A stretch of DNA of 64,000 nt from Actinophytocola sp963729115 (GTDB lineage Bacteria; Actinomycetota; Actinomycetes; Mycobacteriales; Pseudonocardiaceae), in assembly GCA_963729115.1 (NCBI GenBank), contig CAVSMR010000015.1, forward strand, positions 81,747 through 145,746. The letters are read 5' to 3'. Under the pieces are notes generated by a model. It was given only the letters and a program-made list of their open reading frames with translations. It was not told the DNA's origin and searched no databases. Below are positions 33,599 through 41,704 of this stretch, in pieces. Both the position numbers and the translations under genes were made by a program. Numbering within the stretch: position 1 is the stretch's first letter; every line of letters starts with the position of its first letter.

Positions 33599-36028
33599 TC
33601 ACCTGCGTCGCTTTTCCTGGACGCACTCGTTGAGCCCGACCCGGAGCAGCGCGTAGTTGACGGCGTTCTCGCCGCCTTCGGTCGTGGCCCTGATCCAGGA
33701 CGCGAGGGCATTGATGGCCAGGGCGTGGTGCTGCCGGCGGAAACCGATGACGAGGCTCTGGACCTCTATGCGGCGCCAGCCGGCCACCTCCTTGTCCAGC
33801 AGGAGGTCGACGGCGCTGGAGTTGCCGGCGTCGCACAGGGACATGATGTACGCCGCGATGGCTTCGTCGGGTCGATCCGCCGCCTTCGCCATGCCGAGCA
33901 GAGCCTCGGCGTACTGCTCGAGCCCGGCCTTGTCCACTCTGTCGACGACCTTCCGGCCGTCGCTCGCGGAGAGCGTCCAGGAGAGGATCTCGGTCTTCCG
34001 TCGCGGGTCGACCCGTCCGATGAGGACGGGCAGGAAATCGGCCCGGCTCGCCAATGCGTCGACCATCACGTTGATCAGTTGGTCCGCGATGGCGGGGTGT
34101 GCGGGCCGCAGCGCGTCCAGTAGCTCGGCGAGCTCGTTCGGCTTTCGCTGGACCGCGTTGGCCAGGGCGCGTTCCCGATCCACGTCCTCGCTGCCGGTGA
34201 GCAGGTCGAACATCGTGGCTGCCGGCCCCTGCCCGGCCACAGCGGTCAGCAGCCGCTTCGCGTCGACCGGCCGTCCCGCGTCGCGGAGTGCGTCGATGAT
34301 CTCTCGGAACGAGCCCGGCCGTTCGACCATCGCCGCCAGGCACACGTCGTACGCGGCCTGGTCGTGGCCGAGCGCACGCAGCTCCGCGGCGAGGGTGAGC
34401 ACGTCGGCGTCGGGCAACGTCCGGGCTGCCCGCGCCAGCGCCTGCCGGGCGTAGTTGTCCCGTTCGGCAGCCCGGAACGCCTCCGCGACGTCGAGGGCCC
34501 GCTTCACCCCGTCGACGGTCCTGATCAGGGCCAAGGCGATCCGGTTGCCGTCGGCCTTGTGGTCGGCCTCGATCATGCCCCGGCACAGCTGCGCGACGGT
34601 GTCCACCGGTCGTGTCGTGGCGACCGTGTTCGCCGCCGCGGCGTAGAGACCGAACGCCGTCTCCTCGCGGCCGACGGCGCGGAGCTCGTCCGCGAGGCTG
34701 ACGGCGGCCGAGCCGGGCAGCTTGCTCATGGCCCGGTTGACGAGCCCGTCGACCTCCTCCCGCATGCCGGCCACCCACAACGCGTTGACCAGGCCGATGA
34801 GGGAGGACTGCTCCTGAGCGGTGTCCAGGGCCGCGTCCAGCAGCTCGATCAGATCCGCGGCGCGGCCCCGTTCTCCCAACAGGCGAGCCAGCCTGGCGAC
34901 GACCACCGCGTCCTCGCCGGTCCCGACGACACGCAACAGCTGGCACGCTTCGCCCGGCAGGTCGGTGTCGCGCAACGCGTCGATGATCCGCAACACCTCG
35001 GCGGGCGGGCGCGACGCGGCGGCGGCGAGCACCGTCCGCAGGTCGGCGGTCCGCTGCCGGCGGCGCAGCAGGTCGATGATCGCGGCGACCTCCTGGTCGG
35101 CCCGTTGCGCGGCCGACGCGGCCAGCAGCTGGTCCGCGATGCCGTCGTCCCCTTTGGACCGCAGCTCGTGCACCCGGGTGGCCAGCTCGCTCGGCGGCCA
35201 CCGGCGCAATGCCTCGAACCCCGCCGGTGGCTGGGGCAGTTCGGGGGGCCGGGCGGCGAGCTCTCGCGCCACCGTCCGGCCACTGGCGCGCCGGTTGCGG
35301 ACGAGCGCGATCGCCTGGCCGTCGTTGCGGGTCCGCTGCTGGGGCACGGGCCGGTGCTTGGCCTGCAGGTCGGCGCGCACCTGGTGGAAGAGGGTCTCCA
35401 TGTCCAGAAGGTCTGGCCCGTCCGGCACGCCGCGCAGCATGTTGGCGGTGAGCGCGCCGGTGAAGGCCGTGTGCGTCTCGCCGGGTGGCGCCAGCGCCAG
35501 CTGCGTCTCGGCCGTCGCCGTCATGAGGTACGTGCCGTCGACCCGGGCGAGATCGGCCAGGTCGGAGGAGCCGTTCATGCCGCCCTGCATGGCCCGGCCG
35601 CTGAAGCAGCAGTCGAGGATCACGACCTTGCCGAACACGCGCGTCGTGCCGACGACCTCGCGCCGCACGTCGTCGTACCGAACGGCCCGGTACAGCCGGT
35701 CTTCGTCGGCGTGGGGCAGCGCGAGGTGGAGATCGAGCCGGTTGTCGAGCAGGCCGTGTCCCGCGAAGTAGAACAGCAGCGCGTCGGTGGCGGCCGATGC
35801 GGCCCGGTGCACGGCGTCCAGCACCTGCTCACCGGATGACGGGTTGAGCAGGGTCACGCAATGCGCCTCCGGCAGGCCCCAGAGGTCCGGGGCGGTGAGC
35901 ACTTCGCGCAGCGTGGCGAGGTTGTTGGCGACCGCGGGCAAGCCGTCGAGCGTCCTGTACTCGGAAACGCCGACGAGCACGGCCCGAGAGGCGTCCGGAC
36001 TGGGTAGGCCCGCGCGTGGCGTGCGCAC
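33599..36028 (-). CDS. Caspase-like peptidase (C14), EACC1-associated type
   Basis: An 809-residue protein. Residues about 12-250 form a caspase domain: RAVLVGVSEYRTLDGLPAVANN, the catalytic His in LLFYFAGHGLLD and Cys in VVILDCCFSGRAM, then TYLMTATAETQLAL. After a Pro-rich linker, residues about 270-809 are a long all-helical repeat region; units of about 35 residues such as ADLRTVLAAAASRPPAEVLRIIDALRDTDLP suggest a TPR/PPR-like solenoid. There is no NTPase motif. GTG 36028 starts one nt after the EACC1 stop. The pair matches bacterial conflict modules in which EACC1 couples sensing to a caspase effector. The repeat tail may be the sensor. Confidence 0.85.
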   Translation of the reverse strand: MRTPRAGLPSPDASRAVLVGVSEYRTLDGLPAVANNLATLREVLTAPDLWGLPEAHCVTLLNPSSGEQVLDAVHRAASAATDALLFYFAGHGLLDNRLDLHLALPHADEDRLYRAVRYDDVRREVVGTTRVFGKVVILDCCFSGRAMQGGMNGSSDLADLARVDGTYLMTATAETQLALAPPGETHTAFTGALTANMLRGVPDGPDLLDMETLFHQVRADLQAKHRPVPQQRTRNDGQAIALVRNRRASGRTVARELAARPPELPQPPAGFEALRRWPPSELATRVHELRSKGDDGIADQLLAASAAQRADQEVAAIIDLLRRRQRTADLRTVLAAAASRPPAEVLRIIDALRDTDLPGEACQLLRVVGTGEDAVVVARLARLLGERGRAADLIELLDAALDTAQEQSSLIGLVNALWVAGMREEVDGLVNRAMSKLPGSAAVSLADELRAVGREETAFGLYAAAANTVATTRPVDTVAQLCRGMIEADHKADGNRIALALIRTVDGVKRALDVAEAFRAAERDNYARQALARAARTLPDADVLTLAAELRALGHDQAAYDVCLAAMVERPGSFREIIDALRDAGRPVDAKRLLTAVAGQGPAATMFDLLTGSEDVDRERALANAVQRKPNELAELLDALRPAHPAIADQLINVMVDALASRADFLPVLIGRVDPRRKTEILSWTLSASDGRKVVDRVDKAGLEQYAEALLGMAKAADRPDEAIAAYIMSLCDAGNSSAVDLLLDKEVAGWRRIEVQSLVIGFRRQHHALAINALASWIRATTEGGENAVNYALLRVGLNECVQEKRRR

Positions 36029-36029
36029 G

Positions 36030-36359
36030 TCAGCCCGCTCCGTTCCCGTCCTCCGGTTGGTTGAGATCGTCGAGGAGTTTCCGCTGTTCACCCGTCAACG
36101 TGCCGGTAGCGGTGAATTTCAGGACGGGCTGGTCCTTCCGTGTCCGGCGCCAGCTCGAGTAGGTCAGGGCCAGGCTCGCCAGTCCGGTCGAGGTGGACAG
36201 CGTCATGCAGATGGTCTCCAACGCGCCCATGTGCCCGGTACCGGACGTGCTGGCCCGGCTGACGGTCGCCGCGCGGGTGAGGTCGGTGTCCTCGCAAAGC
36301 CAATGGTAGAACTGCTTGAGGGCAAGTTCGTTGCCGGCGGCGCTGACCGATATCTCCAC
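36030..36359 (-). CDS. Effector-associated constant component EACC1
   Basis: A 109-residue protein: a beta-rich N-terminus (EISVSAAGNELALKQFYHWL), a central hydrophobic segment (GALETICMTLSTSTGLASLALTYSSW, possibly membrane-embedded), then RKDQPVLKFTATGTLTGEQRKLLDDL. This layout is that of EACC1, a small constant partner of variable effectors (caspases, trypsins, others) in actinobacterial NTP-dependent conflict systems. The GTG start has GGAGG 6 nt upstream. One nt separates its stop from the caspase start, so the two are coupled in translation. Confidence 0.8.
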   Translation of the reverse strand: MEISVSAAGNELALKQFYHWLCEDTDLTRAATVSRASTSGTGHMGALETICMTLSTSTGLASLALTYSSWRRTRKDQPVLKFTATGTLTGEQRKLLDDLNQPEDGNGAG

Positions 36360-36400
36360 CCTGGACCTCCGCGGGTGACGGCGAATTCTCGTCGGGAAGA

Positions 36401-37198
36401 TTACCGTCGGGCGCTCAGTGGTCCCGGTTGGCAGTGCGGGCAGTGGTAGGTCACGCGCTCGCGGGAGGCGGCCCCCTGGTTGGCGACGGTCACGCGACCG
36501 CCGCAGCGCAGGCAGCCGGTGCGGGCCCGGCCGTACACCCACGTCTCGTGACCTCGCCGCGGGTCGCCGGTGGTGTTGCGGACCGGGCGCAACGCGTTGC
36601 GCAGCAACAGCTTCCGCGCGGCGGTCACCGCCTCGGCCGGGTCCACCGCCGACACCGGGGACCACGGTGACACGCCGAGCAGAAAGCACAACTCGGCCTT
36701 GTACACGTTTCCGATGCCGGCCATCAGACGCTGGTCGAGGAGCGCGTCGCCCAACTCCCGTCCGGGATCGGCGCGCAGGCGCCGCACGGCCTCCGCGTGG
36801 TGGTCCGCCGACCAGTCCGCGGCCAGCAGGTCGGGGCCGAGGTGGCTGACGAGCCGCTTCTCGTCGGCCGTGCGCACGAGGGCCAGCTCGAGCAACGAGG
36901 TGCCGAGCGCGTACCGCTGCGGGGTGGCGAGCACCGCCCGGACGCGGTGGTTGATCGGCGGGCGGCGGTTGTAGACGCGCCACGAGCCGTCCATGCCGAG
37001 GTGGCAGTGCAGGCTCAGCTCGTCGTCGAACCGGAGGAAGAGGTGCTTGCCGACGGAGGCGGCCCGCGCGAGGGTGCGGCCGGCGAGGTCGACAGTGGAC
37101 AGCCGGGGATGCCGCAGCTCGCCCTTGACGAGGGTGACGCCACCCAGCGCCTCGGTCAGCCGGTGGGCCGTGGCATAGACGGTGTCGCCCTCGGGCAC
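36401..37198 (-). CDS. Endonuclease VIII-type DNA glycosylase (Fpg/Nei family)
   Basis: A 265-residue base-excision repair enzyme of the actinobacterial Nei2 type. After removal of Met the catalytic PEGDTV is exposed (P1 and E2). Other blocks are KHLFLRFDDELSLHCHLGMDGSW, LLDQRLMAGIGNVYKAELCF (helix-two-turn-helix) and a C-terminal zinc finger with CLRCGGRV and YHCPHC. It removes oxidised pyrimidines and nicks the strand. It is independent of the EACC1 gene (41 bp gap) but transcribed in the same direction. Confidence 0.92.
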   Translation of the reverse strand: MPEGDTVYATAHRLTEALGGVTLVKGELRHPRLSTVDLAGRTLARAASVGKHLFLRFDDELSLHCHLGMDGSWRVYNRRPPINHRVRAVLATPQRYALGTSLLELALVRTADEKRLVSHLGPDLLAADWSADHHAEAVRRLRADPGRELGDALLDQRLMAGIGNVYKAELCFLLGVSPWSPVSAVDPAEAVTAARKLLLRNALRPVRNTTGDPRRGHETWVYGRARTGCLRCGGRVTVANQGAASRERVTYHCPHCQPGPLSARR

Positions 37199-37506
37199 GT
37201 CCCCAGCCTAGGCCGCCCTCGGCTGACGGGCCGTGCTCAGTCCGGGACCCAGGGGGCCGGCCCAACCTCCTGACCGGGGGTGACGCGGACCAAGTGACTG
37301 CGCTTACACGGCCGGTTGACCGTTCCGATAGTGTCGTACCTCGCTGCGGTCGGAGAAGTGCGCACGGTTAAGGAGTGACGCCGCCTGGGGAAGGCGTCTG
37401 CTCCGAGAGGACGATCGCCGGGCCTCCGCGTGGGGGAACGCACCAGCTGGTCGTCCTGGCTCCGGGGCAGTCCCTTGTCCGTCCCCGCTGCTTGCAACAG
37501 GTGATC
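37199..37506. other. Long divergent intergenic region before the conservon
   Basis: About 308 bp between nei and cvnA. I find no conserved small ORF and no riboswitch I recognise. It contains GC-rich short hairpins (for example around 37380-37410) and a TTGACC at 37316-37321 without a well-spaced -10. It probably holds the conservon promoter and a long leader. Confidence 0.4.
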
Positions 37507-39087
37507 ATGACCGCTACTCAGCCAGGGCCGCCTCGGCAGCGGCACGCGGGTATATGGATATGCGTCGGTGCCGTCACCGCCTACGTCCTCGCGTCCCCGT
37601 TCTTCCTACGTAACAGCCCGGACGGCGCCACGTGGGTGGTGCTGTGGATCGTGCTCGGCGTGGCCGCGATCGGCCTCGTGACCACGGGTGTGGTGCTCGC
37701 GAACCGCACCGGTGACGAGCACCTGGACGACCTGCACCACCTCGACGCCGAGAACGCCGACCTCTCCGCGCTGGCCGAGACGCGCCGCCGCGCGCTCGAG
37801 AACCTCGTCGAGGCGCAGCTGCCCGCGATCGGCAACGGCCACACGCCGCCGAGCCTGCCCGACGCGGCGGGCGACGACGTCACCGCGGACCTGCTCAGCC
37901 GGGCCGTCGCCCAGCTCGGCCGCGTCCGCGAGGACCAGCTGGCCGGCCGCGAGGCGGTGCAGGCCGCGGTCGTGTCGCTGGGTCGCAAGGTCCAGGCCTC
38001 CGCGCACCGCCTCCAGGAGGAGGCCGGACGGATGGTGGAGCGGCACCCGACCAACGCGGACGTGCTGGCGACGAGCATGCGCATCGACCACGCCGCCGCC
38101 CAGCAGGCCCGGCACGCGCAGAGCCTCGCCGCGCTGTGCGGGGAGTGGCCGGGCCAGCAGTGGCACCAGGCGCTGCCGATCGCCGACGTCGTGCGCGGCG
38201 CGGCCGGCCGGATCACTGCGTACCAGCGGGTCGAGGTGTCCGGCGACCCGGGCGTGGCCGTGTCCGCGCGCGTGGTCGAGCCGCTGATCCACCTGATCGC
38301 GGAGCTGCTCGCCAACGCCACGCAGTCCTCGCCGCCCACCACCCAGGTGCTCGTGTCCCTGCGGCACGTGCAGCGCGGCGCGGTGATCGAGATCGACGAC
38401 GGCGGGGTCGGGCTGGACGACAGCCGGCTCGAGCACGTCCGCGAGATCGCCTCCGGCCGCCGGCCCGTCACGCTCGCCGACCTCGGCGAGATCCCGCAGA
38501 CCGGCCTGCCGGTCGTGGGCGCGTACGTGCGCCGCCACGGCTTCCGCGTCGACATCACCGAGTCCGTCTACGGCGGGCTGCGGGCGATCGTGCTGGTGCC
38601 GACCGAGCTGACCGAGCCGGACGCCGCCCCGGCCGGCCTGGTCGCGGGCGGCGGGCACGCGCTGACCCGCCGCGGCGAACGCGGCACCACCCCCGAGCCG
38701 GCCGGTGAGCCGCTGCCCGAGGCCTTACCCGACCGGCTGCCACATCGGGTGCCCGAACCCGCACCTGCCCGCGAGCCCGTCCGTGAGGCGCGGCACGAGC
38801 GGCGTGGCGAACCGGCGGGGGAGTCCGCGCCGGTCTCCGGCGAGCTGCCCATCCTGCCCCGCCGCCGCTCCCGCCGCGGCGAGGCCGAACGGTCCACTGT
38901 GGACTGGCCGGTGGAGAGCGACACCGAGCCCGCGCAGACCGCCGAACAGGCCGGCGAGTGGATGGGGGCGTTCCTCAGCTCGACCGGTGAGCTCGACGAG
39001 CCCACCCCGGCCGAGCACGGCCCCATCGACCAGCGCGACCACGCGAGCTACGCCGACACCGAAGACACCCGGGAGGAACAGCGATGA
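37507..39087 (+). CDS. cvnA: Conservon sensor component, histidine-kinase-like ATPase
   Basis: A 526-residue membrane protein. Two helices near the N-terminus (ICVGAVTAYVLASPFFL; WVVLWIVLGVAAIGLVTTGVVLA) enclose a very short external loop. A coiled/helical dimerisation region follows, then an HATPase domain with the N box LIAELLANATQSSP and G box EIDDGGVGLDD. There is no obvious phospho-accepting His. The C-terminal 150 residues are disordered, rich in E/P/R. It is the CvnA component of the Streptomyces-type conservon, a membrane GTPase signalling complex. The ATG at 37507 is used; GTG 37501 is possible. Overlaps cvnB by 4 bp. Confidence 0.9.
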   Translation: MTATQPGPPRQRHAGIWICVGAVTAYVLASPFFLRNSPDGATWVVLWIVLGVAAIGLVTTGVVLANRTGDEHLDDLHHLDAENADLSALAETRRRALENLVEAQLPAIGNGHTPPSLPDAAGDDVTADLLSRAVAQLGRVREDQLAGREAVQAAVVSLGRKVQASAHRLQEEAGRMVERHPTNADVLATSMRIDHAAAQQARHAQSLAALCGEWPGQQWHQALPIADVVRGAAGRITAYQRVEVSGDPGVAVSARVVEPLIHLIAELLANATQSSPPTTQVLVSLRHVQRGAVIEIDDGGVGLDDSRLEHVREIASGRRPVTLADLGEIPQTGLPVVGAYVRRHGFRVDITESVYGGLRAIVLVPTELTEPDAAPAGLVAGGGHALTRRGERGTTPEPAGEPLPEALPDRLPHRVPEPAPAREPVREARHERRGEPAGESAPVSGELPILPRRRSRRGEAERSTVDWPVESDTEPAQTAEQAGEWMGAFLSSTGELDEPTPAEHGPIDQRDHASYADTEDTREEQR

Positions 39088-39482
39088 CGCCCCAGTCCGG
39101 CGACAGCAGCTGGATGCTGGAGTTGATCAGGACGGTGCGCGGCGTCAAGCACGTCGTCGTGCTGTCCGCGGACGGCCTGCTGAAGGTCCGCACCGAACAC
39201 ACTCCCGCCGACATCGCCGACAAGCTCGCCGCCGCGTGCGCGGGCCTCGCCTCGCTGGGGCACGGGATCAGCAAGGAGTTCGGCAGCACCGGGACCGTGC
39301 CACGCCAGGTGATGGTCGAGTTCGACGGCGGCTTCCTGTTCGTCCGCGGCGCGGGCGACGGCTCGCGACTCGCCGTGGTCACCGAGACCGCGATCGACCC
39401 AGCGCTCATCGCCCAGCAGATGCGGGCCCAGGTCATGCTCATCGGTGAGCGGACGCTGAGCACGCCGACGCGCGCCGGCTGA
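39084..39482 (+). CDS. cvnB: Conservon roadblock/LC7 protein
   Basis: A 132-residue roadblock/LC7 fold protein: SSWMLELIRTVRGVKHVVVLSADGLLKVR, then ADIADKLAAACAGLASLGHGISKEF and VMVEFDGGFLFVRGAGDGSRLAVVTE. Roadblock proteins act on small GTPases; in conservons CvnB works with CvnC and CvnD at the membrane with CvnA. ATGA overlap with cvnA. Confidence 0.93.
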   Translation: MTPQSGDSSWMLELIRTVRGVKHVVVLSADGLLKVRTEHTPADIADKLAAACAGLASLGHGISKEFGSTGTVPRQVMVEFDGGFLFVRGAGDGSRLAVVTETAIDPALIAQQMRAQVMLIGERTLSTPTRAG

Positions 39483-39486
39483 CCCC

Positions 39487-39849
39487 GTGGCCGAACAGAA
39501 CCCCGAGGAGTTCATGGACCACCCGGTCCGGCCGTACGTCTGGACGTCCGGCCGGGCCCACCCGTCGCGCAACACGATCCGGCCGGAGACGTTGCTGGTG
39601 GTCGACCCCGACCTGCCGCCACCGGTCTCGTCCAGCCGCCGGCAGCGGGAGCTGCTCGACATGTGCCGCGGCGTGCTCTCGCTCGCCGAGGCCGCCGCGC
39701 ACCTGACGCTGCCGGTGAGCCTCGTGCTGGTGATCGCCTCCGATCTCGTCGACTCCGGTCACCTGTCGATCCGCTCCGCCATGCCCCGCTTCGCGCGGCC
39801 CGATCGCGACCTCTTGGAGAAGGTGCTCAATGGCCTCCGAAAGCTCTGA
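39487..39849 (+). CDS. cvnC: Conservon DUF742 protein
   Basis: A 120-residue protein with the DUF742 pattern: VRPYVWTSGRAHPSRNTIRPETLLVV, then LLDMCRGVLSLAEAAAHLTLPVSLVLVIASDLVDSGHLSIR, a winged-helix-like fold. It is the third component of the four-protein conservon. It starts with GTG, 4 bp after cvnB, and its 3' end overlaps cvnD by 20 bp. Confidence 0.92.
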   Translation: MAEQNPEEFMDHPVRPYVWTSGRAHPSRNTIRPETLLVVDPDLPPPVSSSRRQRELLDMCRGVLSLAEAAAHLTLPVSLVLVIASDLVDSGHLSIRSAMPRFARPDRDLLEKVLNGLRKL

Positions 39850-40447
39850 GCCGGCGCCCCCGGAGCGGTACGTCTCGCCCACGGTCGCCGAGTCGGTCAA
39901 GATCCTCGTCGTCGGTGCCTTCGGGGTCGGCAAGACCACGCTGATCGGGTCGGTCAGCGAGATCGCGCCGCTGCGCACCGAAGAGACGATGACCACCGCG
40001 AGCGTCGGCGTCGACCCGGCCGTCGGCGGCGACGGCAAGACCACGACCACGGTCGCCATGGACTTCGGCCGCATCACGGTCAGCCCCGAGATCGTGCTGT
40101 ACCTGTTCGGCACCCCCGGGCAGCGGCGGTTCTGGGATCTGTGGGAGGGCCTCGCCGAGGGCGCGGTCGGCGTGCTCGTGCTGGTCGACACCCGCCGCCT
40201 CGAGGACAGCTTCGAGGTCCTCGACCAGCTCGAGCTGCGGACCACGATGCCGTTCGCCGTCGCGGTCAACGAGTTCCCCGACGCGCCGAGGCACGGGGCC
40301 GAGCAGCTACGCGAGGCGCTGGACCTGCTGCCGGAGACCCCGATCGTGCTGTGCGACGCGAGAAGCAAGGAGTCGTCGGCCGGCGCGTTGATCCAGCTCG
40401 TCGAACACGCCCTCAAGTTCACCTCGTCGGAGAAGGCGCTCACCTGA
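39830..40447 (+). CDS. cvnD: Conservon small GTPase
   Basis: A 205-residue Ras-like ATP/GTP-binding protein of the MglA/CvnD type. Walker A is GAFGVGKTT, the switch region is RTEETMTTASVGVD, and the G3-like block is LYLFGTPGQRRFWDLW. The guanine-specificity motif is atypical (AVNEFPDAP instead of NKxD), as is usual in CvnD. It receives signals from CvnA/B/C and acts on downstream partners; the two P450 genes follow directly. The start lies inside cvnC and the stop shares one base with the next ATG. Confidence 0.93.
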   Translation: MASESSEPAPPERYVSPTVAESVKILVVGAFGVGKTTLIGSVSEIAPLRTEETMTTASVGVDPAVGGDGKTTTTVAMDFGRITVSPEIVLYLFGTPGQRRFWDLWEGLAEGAVGVLVLVDTRRLEDSFEVLDQLELRTTMPFAVAVNEFPDAPRHGAEQLREALDLLPETPIVLCDARSKESSAGALIQLVEHALKFTSSEKALT

Positions 40448-41691
40448 TGCCAACCACGCACCGCCGCCGGCTCACGGACTTGACCGGCCTGATGCCGCTG
40501 TCCGCGACCACGACCACGAACGACCCGCAGGCCGCGTACCGCGAGCTGCAGGAACGGTGGGGCCTGGTCGCGCCCGTGGAGCTCGAACCGGGCGTGCCGG
40601 CATGGCTCGTGATGGGCCACCACGAGCTGTGCCAGGTCGCCCGCAACGAGCAGCTGTTCACCCGCGACGCCAACCACTGGCGGCTCTACAACGAGGGACT
40701 GGTCCCGCCGGACTCCGGACTCGCGCCGATGATGTTCCCGCGGGACAACGCGCACTTCGCGGACGGGGAGAAGCACCGCAGGCTGCGCGGCCCGCTGGAC
40801 GATGGCATCGCGAGCCTCGACGAGCACCGGATGAGCAGGTTCATCCGGTCCACGTGTGCCGACCTGATCCGGTCGTTCGAGGACACGGGCAGCGCGGACC
40901 TCGTGGCCGACTACGCGGCCGTGGTGCCGCTGCTGACCATCGCCGGCTTCTTCGGCATCAGTGCGGACGAGGGCGAGCAGCTGCGGCTGGCGCTGATCGC
41001 GATGTTCAGCTCGGCGGCGGACTCGCAGGAGCCCGCGCGGGACGTCGAGCGGATCCTGTCCGCCACCATGGCCGAGCGGCGCCGGACCCCGGCCGACGAC
41101 CTGACCACCGCGTTCCTGCGGCACCCCAACCTGCACGACGACTTCGAGATCCAGCAGTCCATGGTCATGATGATCTCGGCGGGGTACCAGACGTCGACGA
41201 CCTGGATCGCCCAGACACTCCGGCTGATGCTCGCCGACCGACGCTTCGCGGGCCGGCTGCGTGGCGGGCGGCTCGGCCTCGACGACGCGCTCGACGAGGT
41301 GCTGTGGCGCGACCCGCCGATCGCCAACATGCCCGCGCGCTACGCGCTGGTCGACTGCGAGCTCGCGGGCCAGCCCGTGCAGCGCGGCGACGCGCTGATC
41401 CTCGGCATGGCCGCGGCGAACGCCGACCCGCGCGTGCACACCGACGACCCGTGGCTGCAGATCGGCAACCGCTCGCACCTCGCGTGGAGCGCCGGACCGC
41501 ACGCGTGCCCCGCGCAGCGCATCGGCCGGGTGATCACGCGCATCGCGGTCGACATCGCGCTGCACTCGCTACACGACGTGACGCTGGCGATTCCCGCTGA
41601 CGAGGTGATGCTGTTGCCGTCCCCCTGGATCCGGTGCCCAGCCAGCCTCCCGGTGCGATTCACACCCGCCGGCCCGCCGCCCAGCTTCTAG
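40447..41691 (+). CDS. Cytochrome P450 lacking ExxR (CYP157-like)
   Basis: A 414-residue conservon P450. The heme-binding loop reads HLAWSAGPHACPAQRIGR with the Cys thiolate ligand C354, but W replaces the usual F and P the usual G after Cys. The I-helix block is SAGYQTSTTW: Gln248 stands where the acidic residue normally is. The K-helix reads DEVLWRDPP, so the strictly spaced E-x-x-R is absent and Trp occupies the Arg position. This is the known peculiarity of the CYP157 family, whose genes sit in conservons next to CYP154 genes. Activity as a classical monooxygenase is doubtful. ATG overlaps the cvnD stop (TGATG). Confidence 0.88.
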   Translation: MPTTHRRRLTDLTGLMPLSATTTTNDPQAAYRELQERWGLVAPVELEPGVPAWLVMGHHELCQVARNEQLFTRDANHWRLYNEGLVPPDSGLAPMMFPRDNAHFADGEKHRRLRGPLDDGIASLDEHRMSRFIRSTCADLIRSFEDTGSADLVADYAAVVPLLTIAGFFGISADEGEQLRLALIAMFSSAADSQEPARDVERILSATMAERRRTPADDLTTAFLRHPNLHDDFEIQQSMVMMISAGYQTSTTWIAQTLRLMLADRRFAGRLRGGRLGLDDALDEVLWRDPPIANMPARYALVDCELAGQPVQRGDALILGMAAANADPRVHTDDPWLQIGNRSHLAWSAGPHACPAQRIGRVITRIAVDIALHSLHDVTLAIPADEVMLLPSPWIRCPASLPVRFTPAGPPPSF

Positions 41692-41704
41692 GAGGCACGT
41701 CCGA

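Noticed and set aside
33441..35201. Second minus-strand frame inside the caspase gene
   Set aside because: It reads as an Arg/Gly-rich shadow; the caspase frame has catalytic motifs and continuous helical repeats.
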